The notes below the pieces were generated by a model. It was not told where the DNA came from and ran no database searches. It saw nothing but the letters and a program-made list of their open reading frames with translations. Shown one piece after another: positions 19,654 to 29,181 of a stretch of 64,000 nt of DNA (positions within the stretch are counted from its first letter, which is position 1; every line of letters starts with the position of its first letter). The position numbers were made by a program, and so were the translations under genes. The stretch lies in the NCBI GenBank assembly GCA_947448735.1, contig CANFOS010000023.1, forward strand, positions 1 through 64,000, given 5' to 3'. This DNA comes from Comamonadaceae bacterium. Lineage in GTDB: Bacteria; Pseudomonadota; Gammaproteobacteria; Burkholderiales; Burkholderiaceae_C.

Positions 19654-20739
19654 TCAGTGCACGGCCAAAGCCAGTTCAAGACCCGACACAAAGCCGTCTT
19701 CAAGCCGATGGCCAAGGCACCAGTCACCGCAGGCGCCTATGCCCAGTTTGGCGTCCCACAAATGGCTCTTGCCCAGTGGCTTGGTGGTTTGCGCATAGCG
19801 CCAGCGGTGGACCTCAGCAAACGGCGGCTCAGCGCGAATGCCGGTGATTTCGGTAAAGGCTTTGAGCAGCTTGGCTTTGACGCGCTCGGCATCGTCTTCC
19901 AGATGGCGTTCTGACCAGTCCGGGCTGGCTTGTACAGTCCAGCGTTCAATCGGGCCACGCCCCGGCTTGGATGACTCACGTGCCAACCAGGCAATTCGGT
20001 GATGCGTGCTGCGGGCGGCGTTCCATTGCGGACCCAAATAAGCCAGTGTCGGCTGCGCCGCTTGCGGAAAAGCCAGCATCAAGGTCCAGCACGGTGCAAC
20101 GCTGACTTTGGAAATCTCGCCCATCAAGTTTTTGGCAATTTGCGACGACAGCAGCAGCGCCTGGGCTTGTACCGATGGCACGGCCAGAATGACCCCGTCA
20201 AAGCCCGAATGCACGCTGGTCGTGGCCCCTGGCCCCTCGGTTTGCAGCTGCCAGCGCTTGGGCGACAACAAGTCGTTTTGTATCCGTGTGACCTGGGTTT
20301 CAAAATGCAGTTGACCCTTGGCTACAAGCGGCTGGGCCCATTGCCTGACCAGCGCGTTCATACCGGGTGTGGCGACCCAATGGGCCTCTTTGGGCGGCAG
20401 GCTGGAGGCCACCACCCGACCGGCTTCATCCAGAATACGCACGGTGTTGGCGCTCCAGCGGCGCACCAGCTCGGGGTTGATGCTCAGTGCGGTTTCAAAC
20501 CGCTTGTCGCGCACGGTGAAGTACTGTGCGCCATGGTCAAAACTGCCAAACTCGCTGCTGCGGGTGGACATGCGGCCGCCCGCGCCGCGGCTTTTTTCAA
20601 ACACCGTGACAGTGTGCCCGGCTTGAGCCAGCGTGCGTGCGCAGGCCATGCCGGCGATGCCTGCGCCAATCACGGCGATCTGCTTGCTCGATGAATGCGA
20701 AGACCCATGGGTGGGGGCGGGGGAAGACTTGTTTGTCAT
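19654..20739 (-). CDS. NAD(P)/FAD-dependent oxidoreductase (amine-oxidase-like)
   Basis: [59 protein letters not shown]. Confidence 0.88.
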   Translation of the reverse strand: MTNKSSPAPTHGSSHSSSKQIAVIGAGIAGMACARTLAQAGHTVTVFEKSRGAGGRMSTRSSEFGSFDHGAQYFTVRDKRFETALSINPELVRRWSANTVRILDEAGRVVASSLPPKEAHWVATPGMNALVRQWAQPLVAKGQLHFETQVTRIQNDLLSPKRWQLQTEGPGATTSVHSGFDGVILAVPSVQAQALLLSSQIAKNLMGEISKVSVAPCWTLMLAFPQAAQPTLAYLGPQWNAARSTHHRIAWLARESSKPGRGPIERWTVQASPDWSERHLEDDAERVKAKLLKAFTEITGIRAEPPFAEVHRWRYAQTTKPLGKSHLWDAKLGIGACGDWCLGHRLEDGFVSGLELALAVH

Positions 20740-20797
20740 GTTGTGTTCTTATGTTGGTCAACGATGTCGTGTCAATGTACTCTAAACCGGGCAGTGT

Positions 20798-21736
20798 TTA
20801 TCTTTCAAGCAAAGCGTTACGCGTCTTGGCGCTTTCCAGTTGCTTGAGCCACCACTGTAAGGCCTTGCCCTCCGCTTGGCGCCAGGCATAACTGACGCGA
20901 ACGACCCGGGGCGGCTGCATGACCTTCTTCTCGACCAACCGGCCTGCATCAATAAAAGGCTGGGCCAAATATTCGGGCAAAAAACCGGCGCCCAGGCCGC
21001 GCATCTGTGCATCGAGTTTTGTCAGCATGCCCGGCACGGTAAACACATCCTGGCCACCCAGCAGTCCGATGCTCACACCGCCGCCGCGTTGTACCGAGTC
21101 AGCCACGGCCACCACCCGGTGCGCCAGCATCATGTCGTTGGTGATCGGCTCGGCGGCATGGGCCAGCGCGTGGTGGGGGGCCACAGCGTAGACAAATTTG
21201 ATCGTGCCCAGCGCCTTGCTATGCAGATCGCTGTTGGCACCCGGCTCCAGGGCGACGCCTATGGCCAGGTCCGCTTGTCCCGATGTCAGTGCCTGCAAGG
21301 TGCCCGACAGGGCTTCCTCTCTGATTTTCAGCCGGGTGGGCGGCTTGAGGGCAAAAAACGCCTCACACAACTCCATGATGGTGTCGCGCGAGATGATGCT
21401 GTCTACCGACAGGGTCAGTTGCGGCTCCCAGCCTGTCGCCACCCGCTTGACCCGGTTGGCAACCGCGTCCAGCTCGTTGAGCAAACGATTGCCTTCGCGC
21501 AGCAGTTCTTTACCGGCTTGTGTCAGTTGGGCCCGCCGCGATGAACGGTCAAACAGCAGCACATCGAGCGCATCTTCAACCTGCCGCACGCGGTAGGTGA
21601 CGGCGCTGGGCACCAGGCCCAGCTCACGCGCAGCGGCTGCCATGCTGCCGGTGCGGTGGATGGCATCCAACATACCCAAGGCTTCGGGGGTCAGCACATC
21701 ACGTATGGATGCTTTGGTCATTGCTTGTTTTTTCAT
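20798..21736 (-). CDS. LysR-family transcriptional regulator
   Basis: N-terminal HTH: LGMLDAIHRTGSMAAAARELGLVPSAVTYRVRQVEDALDVLLFDRSSRRAQLTQAG. Confidence 0.92.
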   Translation of the reverse strand: MKKQAMTKASIRDVLTPEALGMLDAIHRTGSMAAAARELGLVPSAVTYRVRQVEDALDVLLFDRSSRRAQLTQAGKELLREGNRLLNELDAVANRVKRVATGWEPQLTLSVDSIISRDTIMELCEAFFALKPPTRLKIREEALSGTLQALTSGQADLAIGVALEPGANSDLHSKALGTIKFVYAVAPHHALAHAAEPITNDMMLAHRVVAVADSVQRGGGVSIGLLGGQDVFTVPGMLTKLDAQMRGLGAGFLPEYLAQPFIDAGRLVEKKVMQPPRVVRVSYAWRQAEGKALQWWLKQLESAKTRNALLER

Positions 21737-21835
21737 TCAAATAATTCGAATGATGCCATCAAATGCGAACAATCGTGAGCCTGACGATGCCGATTAAAGT
21801 ACGAACAAGGAAATTTTTCTGAAAGGCTACTGGAC

Positions 21836-22537
21836 ATGATCACCTTACGCAAATCCACGGAGCGCGGCTACGCCGACCACGGTTGGCTCAAGTCCTACCA
21901 TTCATTTTCATTTGCCGGCTATTACGACGAAAAGCACATGGGTTTTGGCAATTTGCGCGTCATCAATGAAGACCGCATTGCACCCGGCACCGGTTTTGGC
22001 ACACACGGCCACCGGGACATGGAAATCATCAGCTATGTGATGTCGGGCGAGCTGGCGCACAAAGACAACATGGGCAATGTCAAAGGCATTCCGCCCGGTG
22101 ACGTGCAGCGCATGAGCGCCGGCACGGGCGTGCAGCACAGCGAATTCAACCATGCTGAAGGCCAGACCACGCACTTTCTGCAAATCTGGATTGAGCCGAA
22201 CGTCAAAGGCATTGCACCTGGCTACGAACAAAAAACCTTCAGCCCCGATGAAAAGCGCGGCAAGCTGCGGCTGGTGGCATCCAACGATGGTGCGGACGGC
22301 TCAGTGACGGTGCATGCCGACGCCAAAATTTATGCGGGTCTTCTCGACGGCGACGAAGCTGCCACGCTGGCGCTGAACCCGGCACGTAAAACGTATGTGC
22401 AACTGATCAGCGGCGGCCTGGAGGTCAATGGCCAATTGCTGGCCAAGGGCGATGCTGCCCTGTTGCAGCACGAAACCCAGCTGCAACTGGCCAAAGGGCA
22501 GGGCGCCGAAGTGCTGGTTTTTGACCTGGCCGCTTGA
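21836..22537 (+). CDS. Pirin family protein (YhhW-like bicupin)
   Basis: HSFSFAGYYDEKHMGFGNLRVINEDRIAPGTGFGTHGHRDMEIISYV...GTGVQHSEFN. Confidence 0.93.
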   Translation: MITLRKSTERGYADHGWLKSYHSFSFAGYYDEKHMGFGNLRVINEDRIAPGTGFGTHGHRDMEIISYVMSGELAHKDNMGNVKGIPPGDVQRMSAGTGVQHSEFNHAEGQTTHFLQIWIEPNVKGIAPGYEQKTFSPDEKRGKLRLVASNDGADGSVTVHADAKIYAGLLDGDEAATLALNPARKTYVQLISGGLEVNGQLLAKGDAALLQHETQLQLAKGQGAEVLVFDLAA

Positions 22538-22672
22538 CGCTGTCGCTCTGGCCTGCGGACATCCTGGTTGATTGTTTGCGCCCACGCGTTGGTTGATCCG
22601 TCGCAAGCGCCGTCGTCAAGCTGCATCAATTTGCTTGGTTAGTTTTTTTCTTTTCACTTCATGAGGATTTTT

Positions 22673-23206
22673 ATGTCGAAAGTTGTTGTTGTTTATCACT
22701 CCGGTTATGGCCATACCCAGCGCGTGGCGCAGTTTGTGTCTGATGGCGCGGCTGCCGAATTGATCGCCATTGATGCCGAAGGCAACCTGACCGAAGCGCA
22801 GTGGGCCAGCCTGGACGCTGCTGACGCCATCATCATGGGCAGCCCCACGTACATGGGCATGGCAAGCTGGCAGTTTAAAAAGTTTGCCGATGCGACCAGC
22901 AAAAAGTGGTTCACCAGCGCCTGGAAAGACAAGGTCGCCGGCGGCTTTACGTGCAGCGCCAGCCCAAGCGGCGACAAGTTGTCGACCATTCAGTACTTCA
23001 TCACTCTGGCGATGCAGCAGGGCATGATCTGGGTGGGCCAGCCTGCGATGAACAATGGCGTGATCAACCGCATTGGCTCCAACTCTGGCGTGATGGCGCA
23101 AGTCGGCCCACAAGACCCGGCCAGTGCCATTCCCCAGGGCGACCTGGACACCGCAGCAGCCTACGGCAAACGCGTGGCTGAAGTGGCGACCAAGCTGCGC
23201 GGCTGA
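22673..23206 (+). CDS. Flavodoxin-fold NAD(P)H:quinone oxidoreductase / WrbA-like protein
   Basis: KVVVVYHSGYGHTQRVAQFV; DAIIMGSPTYMGMASWQFKKFAD. Confidence 0.87.
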   Translation: MSKVVVVYHSGYGHTQRVAQFVSDGAAAELIAIDAEGNLTEAQWASLDAADAIIMGSPTYMGMASWQFKKFADATSKKWFTSAWKDKVAGGFTCSASPSGDKLSTIQYFITLAMQQGMIWVGQPAMNNGVINRIGSNSGVMAQVGPQDPASAIPQGDLDTAAAYGKRVAEVATKLRG

Positions 23207-23444
23207 TCGCACGTCTGAACCGTCGCCCCTTGCCCTGACCAGTGCGCAGCCACTGGCGGGGCAAAAGTAAAAGTTTGGCGGTATCACACAAATCGTCTGG
23301 CAGGCGATCAAAGGGCTGTTTAGCTGCATGGGGTGTCTCCTTAGCGCCACTACATAAAGATTTAATCCTTGGTCTTTTGCTTATTTGTTGATACATTTTG
23401 TAACGAGTGTGGAATGGCCCTTGTTCACAAAAGAAGGATTAACA

Positions 23445-24026
23445 ATGAATGGCATTACAAACCGATTTTTTCTAGCAAGCGTGCTGATCGTATGCATGGT
23501 TGGAGCCTCAATGGCCCAGGTGAAAATAGACGATCAAGGCAATGTGACGTTAATGGGCACCGTCACTGCAAGTAAAAGCCTGGCTGTTACAGGCCAGGCA
23601 ACCGCGGGCAGTCTGGTCACCACCGGCGCGGTCTCAGCAAATAGCTTGTCCGTCACCAACGCAGCTAACGTCGGCAGCCTGGCTGTTTCAGGCCAGGCAA
23701 CCGCGGACAGTCTGGTCACCACCGGCGCGGTCTCAGCAAAGAGCTTGTCCGTCAACGGCTCAGTCGTTATGCAGCCGGTTTTCGCTTCATGCCAAGATTC
23801 AAGCCAATCCTGCAAGGCGACGGCTACATGCCCTGCCGGAACGACCGTCAAAAGCGGATGGGCCACCTACTTAGTTGATGACTCGCCGACAGGTGGTTGG
23901 TGCGGCCTGAGCACCAAAGCCTGTACGGTGGGGGACGCCGATTGCTCTACCACAAGCGAGGCTGGCCAATGTACGAAACCGAAATGGGGCAATCAGATGG
24001 TCATCGTCTCCATCAGTTGCGGCTGA
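23445..24026 (+). CDS. Secreted protein with hexad/beta-helix-like repeats (99-bp DNA repeat) and Cys-rich C-terminal domain
   Basis: Signal peptide MNGITNRFFLASVLIVCMVGASMAQ; SLAVTGQATAGSLVTTGAVSANSLSV repeated; Cys-rich tail CQDSSQSCKATATCPAGT...SISCG. Confidence 0.7.
   Translation: MNGITNRFFLASVLIVCMVGASMAQVKIDDQGNVTLMGTVTASKSLAVTGQATAGSLVTTGAVSANSLSVTNAANVGSLAVSGQATADSLVTTGAVSAKSLSVNGSVVMQPVFASCQDSSQSCKATATCPAGTTVKSGWATYLVDDSPTGGWCGLSTKACTVGDADCSTTSEAGQCTKPKWGNQMVIVSISCG
23581..23759 (+). repeat. ~1.8 copies of a 99-bp direct repeat inside the secreted protein gene
   Basis: tggctgttacaggccaggcaaccgcgggcagtctggtcaccaccggcgcggtctcagcaaa... recurs 99 bp downstream (23680) with a few substitutions. 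Confidence 0.9.
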
Positions 24027-24076
24027 ACCTGCATCAGCGCAACGCCGCACCCCACCGCATTGAAAGGAAATTCAGT

Positions 24077-25192
24077 TTGACACACTCATGCAAACTTTGT
24101 GTCGCCGCGCTTCTTCTGCTCGCCTCGCTCTTAAGCCATGCGGCCCCGCGCGCGTCCGGTGTGGGGATTATCCTCGGCGATACGGACGATCGGAATTTTT
24201 CCGACAACAAAGCCGTCGGCCGCATGATATTGACTTACTCCAACACGGAGCAGTACGTTTGCACAGGATGGCTGCAAGCCGCTGGCGTCGTCATCTCGGC
24301 AGCACACTGTTTCGAAGATCAATCTGATGGTTCCAAATATGTAAGCGGCACGCTGCAATTCAATGTGCCCGCCTCCAGCGCAAACGGGGAAAGGCAAGAC
24401 CCCCCTGCGGCCAACCAATACAACATTGGCACCCTCTTGAAAGGCACTAGCGTTATTGGAGAAGATTACGCCGTATTCAAGATTGACCCAAATGCAGGCG
24501 TCTCCGCTTTCTCAGCCCAAGGACAATTTTTCAGGATTGCAGCATCCATCCCCGTAGCTTCGTCAGGAACATCCAGCCCCTATGCCGCATTAACCGGCTA
24601 TGGCAAAGATAATTCTCCTGCCGGCAGCGAGGGAACTACAAACGCCTTCAACTTCACTGAACAATTTAGCACCGGCAAGCTCGGCCCCATGACCGCAACC
24701 ACGACCACCCAAACCTGGGTCGCCTACTTCGGCGACTCCTTGGGCGGCGCATCCGGCGGGCCCTATGAACTCCTCAAGACCATGATCAGCGTTGGTATCC
24801 ACTCCGGCGGCGGCGATCCCACCATAAACTGCGGCACGGGCGTCACCCAGTGCAATGTCGGCACGACGTTTGCCAATCCCGATATCAGCAAGGCCATTGA
24901 CAACCTGGTCATATATCCAGGCACATCCTACGTTTACTATGCCGACGTCGGACTCCCCTTCTGGTTGACGCCAGCCTCCACCGCCACAGCCCCTGCGCGC
25001 GCCATCGAAGACGCCATCGCCCAATTTGCTGGCAATGACCAAAGCCAGGATTCAAGCGCTACTATCAACATAACCGCCGGCTATTACAACGGCGCGGGCA
25101 TCACTCTTGCCGCGCCGACAGGGACTTCCATCGTGCTGGTTGCCGCCGCTGGCAGCGTCTATATCGGACCGGTTCTTCCGCCGGGATATTGA
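24077..25192 (+). CDS. Secreted trypsin-like serine protease
   Basis: CTGWLQAAGVVISAAHCFED (His), EDYAVFKID (Asp), GDSLGGASGGPYE (Ser); TTG start with upstream GAAAGGAAA and signal peptide LCVAALLLLASLLSHAA. Confidence 0.75.
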   Translation: MTHSCKLCVAALLLLASLLSHAAPRASGVGIILGDTDDRNFSDNKAVGRMILTYSNTEQYVCTGWLQAAGVVISAAHCFEDQSDGSKYVSGTLQFNVPASSANGERQDPPAANQYNIGTLLKGTSVIGEDYAVFKIDPNAGVSAFSAQGQFFRIAASIPVASSGTSSPYAALTGYGKDNSPAGSEGTTNAFNFTEQFSTGKLGPMTATTTTQTWVAYFGDSLGGASGGPYELLKTMISVGIHSGGGDPTINCGTGVTQCNVGTTFANPDISKAIDNLVIYPGTSYVYYADVGLPFWLTPASTATAPARAIEDAIAQFAGNDQSQDSSATINITAGYYNGAGITLAAPTGTSIVLVAAAGSVYIGPVLPPGY

Positions 25193-25440
25193 GCCAGTTC
25201 AAGGCCAATCACAAAGATTACCTTGGCAAGCATAAACTCATTTCCAGAGAAGCAGTGGTCCTGGCGTATGAAACGTGTGCGGCTGGCGCGGTAAGTCGCT
25301 GTGATGCCGGCGCAATCAGGGTAGGTAAAGCGGTGCGGCCAGCGCAAGCGCTCCAGGTAAGACAGGCAAGCCACCTAAGAGGGAAACCATTCAAGGAATT
25401 CGCTCCAGATGCGTGGATAGTCTTGGGTTGAAACGGGCAC
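25193..25440 (-). pseudogene. N-terminal remnant of an IS1595-family (ISXO2-like) transposase
   Basis: Minus-strand frame reads TQDYPRIWSEFLEWFPS*VACLSYLERLRWPHRFTYPDCAG...: IS1595-type N-terminus (EFxxWFPxxxACxxYLExLRWPxGFxCPxCG) with an internal stop and a degraded zinc motif. Confidence 0.7.
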
Positions 25441-25567
25441 AATCACTGGACATTTGCCCAATTTAATTTAGCTCGCTTGAGCTAAAAGGATGCCCGTTGT
25501 AGGTGCACAGGCCGATTTAGGGATGGCCATGTCGATGTCACGCCGAGCATCGCCCTAAAATGACCTG

Positions 25568-28500
25568 ATGTTTGTCCATTTACGTATCCACACCGAATTT
25601 TCAGTCGTTGACGGCACGAACCGCATTGATGAAATCACCGCTGCCGCCGCAGCAGACCAGCAACCGGCACTCGCCATCAGTGACCTGAGTAACCTGTTTG
25701 GCACCGTCAAGTTTTACAAGGCTGCACGCGGCCATGGCGTCAAGCCCTTGGTCGCCGCCGATGTCTGGGTGCAAGTACCCGGCAAAGACGCCGCCGCACC
25801 ACCCGCGCGCCTGCTGCTGATTGCGCAAAACCAGCGTGGGTATCTCAATTTGTCGGAGCTGCTGACGCGTGCCTGGACGCGCGGCGTGGTGGCGGGCCAA
25901 GCCATCATCAGCCTGGACTGGCTCAGCGAGCTCAATGAGGGCTTGATTGCGCTGTCAGGTGCGCAGCGTGGCGCAGTAGGCCAGGCGCTGGTGCAAGGCG
26001 ATGATGCGCGTGCCATCGATAGCGCGCTGCATTTTTCAGGCATTTTTATTCACCGCTTTTACATCGAACTGCAGCGCGCCGACCAGGCCGACGATGCGCG
26101 CCACGTCACGGCTGCCGTTCAGCTGGCAGCGCGTTTAAAGCTCCCCGTGGTGGCCACCCACCCGGTGCAGTTTTTGACCTACGACGACTACGAGGCACAC
26201 GAGGCGCGGGTATGTATTGCTGAAGGTGAAATTCTGGGCAATGCGCGCCGTGTGCGCAAGTTCACGCGGGAGCAATACTTCAAGTCAGCCGCGCAAATGA
26301 AAGCGCTGTTTGCCGACATTCCCTCGGCCATCACCAACACACTGGAGATCGCCAAGCGCTGCAACTTAAGGCTTGAGCTCGGTAAACCGATGCTGCCCGA
26401 CTACCCGACGCCAGAAGTCAATGGCGTGCGCATGGCGGCTGACGACTACTTTCGCCAAACGTCGTTCGAAGGTCTTGAAGAGCGCCTGGCCCACCTGTAC
26501 CCGAAAGCAGAGGTGCGCGACAAACAACGGCCAGCTTATGTGGAGCGCCTGGAGTTTGAGATCAACACCATCCTGAAAATGGGTTTTCCTGGCTACTTTT
26601 TGATTGTGGGCGACTTCATCAACTGGGCCAAAAACAATGGCTGCCCGGTGGGGCCGGGGCGGGGCTCTGGCGCGGGCTCGCTGGTGGCTTATTCACTGAA
26701 GATCACCGACCTGGACCCACTGCGCTACAACCTGCTGTTCGAGCGGTTTTTGAACCCCGAGCGGGTGTCGATGCCCGACTTTGACATTGACTTTTGCCAA
26801 AGCAACCGCGACCGCGTGATTGACTACGTGAAAGACAAATACGGCCACAATGCCGTCAGCCAGATTGTCACTTTTGGCACCATGGCGGCGCGCGCGGCGA
26901 TTCGCGACGTGGGCCGCGTGCTCGACTTTCCGTATGGCTTTTGCGACGGTATTTCAAAACTGATACCGAACAAGCCCGGTCAGGCCGTCACCCTGCAATT
27001 GCTGCCCGCCGAGCGCAAGAAAAACGACAAGCTGGTGTATGCCTTGGAGGCCGAGCCGATTTTGGCCGAGCGTGAACGCAAGGAAGAAGACGTTCACACC
27101 TTGCTTGAACTTGCCCGCAAGCTCGAAGGCCTGACGCGCAACGTCGGCATGCATGCAGGTGGCGTGCTGATTGCGCCCGGCAAGCTGACAGACTTTTGCC
27201 CACTGTACTTGCAGCCCGGCAGCACTTCAGCCGTCAGTCAGTTTGACAAAAATGACGTGGAGGCGATTGGCCTGGTCAAGTTTGACTTTTTGGGGCTGGC
27301 CACACTGACGATTCTGGAGATTGCCAAAGACTTCATCACCGCCCGCCATCCCTCGCAAAAGGACTTCGCTTTTGAGAACCTGCCGCTGGACGATGCGCGG
27401 GTTTACAAGCTGTTTGCGGACGGCCAGACCGAAGCCGTGTTCCAGTTTGAAAGTACCGGCATGCAGCGCATGCTCAAAGACGCAAAACCCGACAGGCTGG
27501 AAGACCTGATCGCGATGAACGCGCTGTACCGGCCTGGCCCGATGGATTTGATCCCGAGCTACATCGCCCGCAAGCAGGGCAAGGAAGTGCCTGACTACCC
27601 GGATCCGCGCGTCAAGCCGATGCTGGAGGAAACCTACGGCATCATGGTCTACCAGGAGCAGGTGATGCAGACCGCCCAGATCCTGGGTGGCTATTCACTT
27701 GGCGGTGCAGACATGCTGCGCCGCGCCATGGGTAAAAAAGACGAAAAAGAAATGGCCTCCCAGCGCGAGGTGTTTCGCAAGGGTGCAGGCGAAAACGGTT
27801 TGACGCAGGAAAAAGCCGACGAGGTTTTTGACCTGATGGAGAAGTTTGCGGGCTATGGCTTTAACAAGTCGCACTCTGCGGCGTACGCGCTGCTGGCCTA
27901 TCACACCGCCTGGCTGAAGGTGCATTACACGGCGGAGTTTTTCGCCGCCAACATGACGGTGGAAATGGGCGACACCGACAAGCTGAAAATCTTGCACGGT
28001 GACGCGCTGACCATGGGCATCACCTTTGAATCGCCCGACGTGAACCGGGGTGACTACCGCTTTGAGCCGACCAGCAACAGCGCCGTGCGCTATGGCCTGG
28101 GTGCCATCAAGGGCACGGGTGAGCAGGCCATTGCGGCCATTGTTGAGGCGCGCAAGGCTGGCCTGTTCACGTCGCTGTATGACTTTTGCGTGCGCGTGGA
28201 GCGCACCAAAATCAACAAGCGCACGGTGGAAGCGCTCATCAAGGCGGGCGCGTTTGACAGCCTGCAATTGAACCGCGCGTCGCTGCTCGCATCGGTGGAC
28301 CAGGCCTTTGAATTTGCACTGGCAGCCGAGGCCAATGCCAATCAGGGTGGGCTGTTTGACATGTCTGACTCGCACGCTGCCAGCACGCAGGAGCCAGCGC
28401 TGGTCGAGGCCATGCCGTTCGGCGTCAAGGCCCGACTGGTGGCTGAAAAAACAGCGATTGGGTTTTACCTGTCAGGCCATCTTTTTGATGAGGTGGAGGC

Positions 28501-29086
28501 TGAAGTGCGCCAGTTTGCCAAACTGAAAATCGAGGACCTGATTGATTCACGCGACACACGCGTGCTGGCTGCCATCGTCACCGACCTGCGCGTCATCAAT
28601 GGCACCAGAGGCAAGCTCATCGTCTTCAAGCTTGACGACAAAACCGACACGCTGGAGGCCTCGGTGGACGAGGCCACCTATAACGCCAACCGCCATCTGC
28701 TCAAGGTCGACGAATTGGTGATTGTGCAGGGCACGCTGCAAGGCGCGTCAGAGCGTTTTGGCCGCCGCTTCAAGGTCTCACAGGTGTGGGATCTGGAGGC
28801 CGCGCGATGCAAGTTTGGCAAGTATTTGAAAGTGGCTGTGAACGGCGCAGCGCCCGATATTTCTCGCCTGGTCAAAGACTTTCCGCCGCGCAAAGAGATG
28901 ACCGAGCAGGGCGAGCTGCTGCGCGGCCTGGCCGTGCGTTTGCAGGTCAGGCGGCGGGCCGACTTTGGTGATGTGGCAGCCGAAGTTGCCTTGGGCGAAC
29001 AGGCCACGTTTTTCCCAAGCGATGCGGCGCTGGCCAGCTGGATGGCGCAGGCCGACAAGGGGCTGGCGCGCATTGTGTATGAGTAA
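25568..29086 (+). CDS. dnaE: DNA polymerase III alpha subunit
   Basis: PHP domain start FVHLRIHTEFSVVDG; PVGPGRGSGAGSLVAY; MPDFDIDFCQSNRDRVIDYV; NKSHSAAYALLAYHTAWLK. Confidence 0.98.
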   Translation: MFVHLRIHTEFSVVDGTNRIDEITAAAAADQQPALAISDLSNLFGTVKFYKAARGHGVKPLVAADVWVQVPGKDAAAPPARLLLIAQNQRGYLNLSELLTRAWTRGVVAGQAIISLDWLSELNEGLIALSGAQRGAVGQALVQGDDARAIDSALHFSGIFIHRFYIELQRADQADDARHVTAAVQLAARLKLPVVATHPVQFLTYDDYEAHEARVCIAEGEILGNARRVRKFTREQYFKSAAQMKALFADIPSAITNTLEIAKRCNLRLELGKPMLPDYPTPEVNGVRMAADDYFRQTSFEGLEERLAHLYPKAEVRDKQRPAYVERLEFEINTILKMGFPGYFLIVGDFINWAKNNGCPVGPGRGSGAGSLVAYSLKITDLDPLRYNLLFERFLNPERVSMPDFDIDFCQSNRDRVIDYVKDKYGHNAVSQIVTFGTMAARAAIRDVGRVLDFPYGFCDGISKLIPNKPGQAVTLQLLPAERKKNDKLVYALEAEPILAERERKEEDVHTLLELARKLEGLTRNVGMHAGGVLIAPGKLTDFCPLYLQPGSTSAVSQFDKNDVEAIGLVKFDFLGLATLTILEIAKDFITARHPSQKDFAFENLPLDDARVYKLFADGQTEAVFQFESTGMQRMLKDAKPDRLEDLIAMNALYRPGPMDLIPSYIARKQGKEVPDYPDPRVKPMLEETYGIMVYQEQVMQTAQILGGYSLGGADMLRRAMGKKDEKEMASQREVFRKGAGENGLTQEKADEVFDLMEKFAGYGFNKSHSAAYALLAYHTAWLKVHYTAEFFAANMTVEMGDTDKLKILHGDALTMGITFESPDVNRGDYRFEPTSNSAVRYGLGAIKGTGEQAIAAIVEARKAGLFTSLYDFCVRVERTKINKRTVEALIKAGAFDSLQLNRASLLASVDQAFEFALAAEANANQGGLFDMSDSHAASTQEPALVEAMPFGVKARLVAEKTAIGFYLSGHLFDEVEAEVRQFAKLKIEDLIDSRDTRVLAAIVTDLRVINGTRGKLIVFKLDDKTDTLEASVDEATYNANRHLLKVDELVIVQGTLQGASERFGRRFKVSQVWDLEAARCKFGKYLKVAVNGAAPDISRLVKDFPPRKEMTEQGELLRGLAVRLQVRRRADFGDVAAEVALGEQATFFPSDAALASWMAQADKGLARIVYE

Positions 29087-29181
29087 GGCTCAAAATGCCA
29101 TGTGAGCTGTCAAATTGACAGGTGCTGTCACTGCCTGGGCGGTTGCTCGAAACCGATCTGCGTCAACTTGAGGGATTGAAA

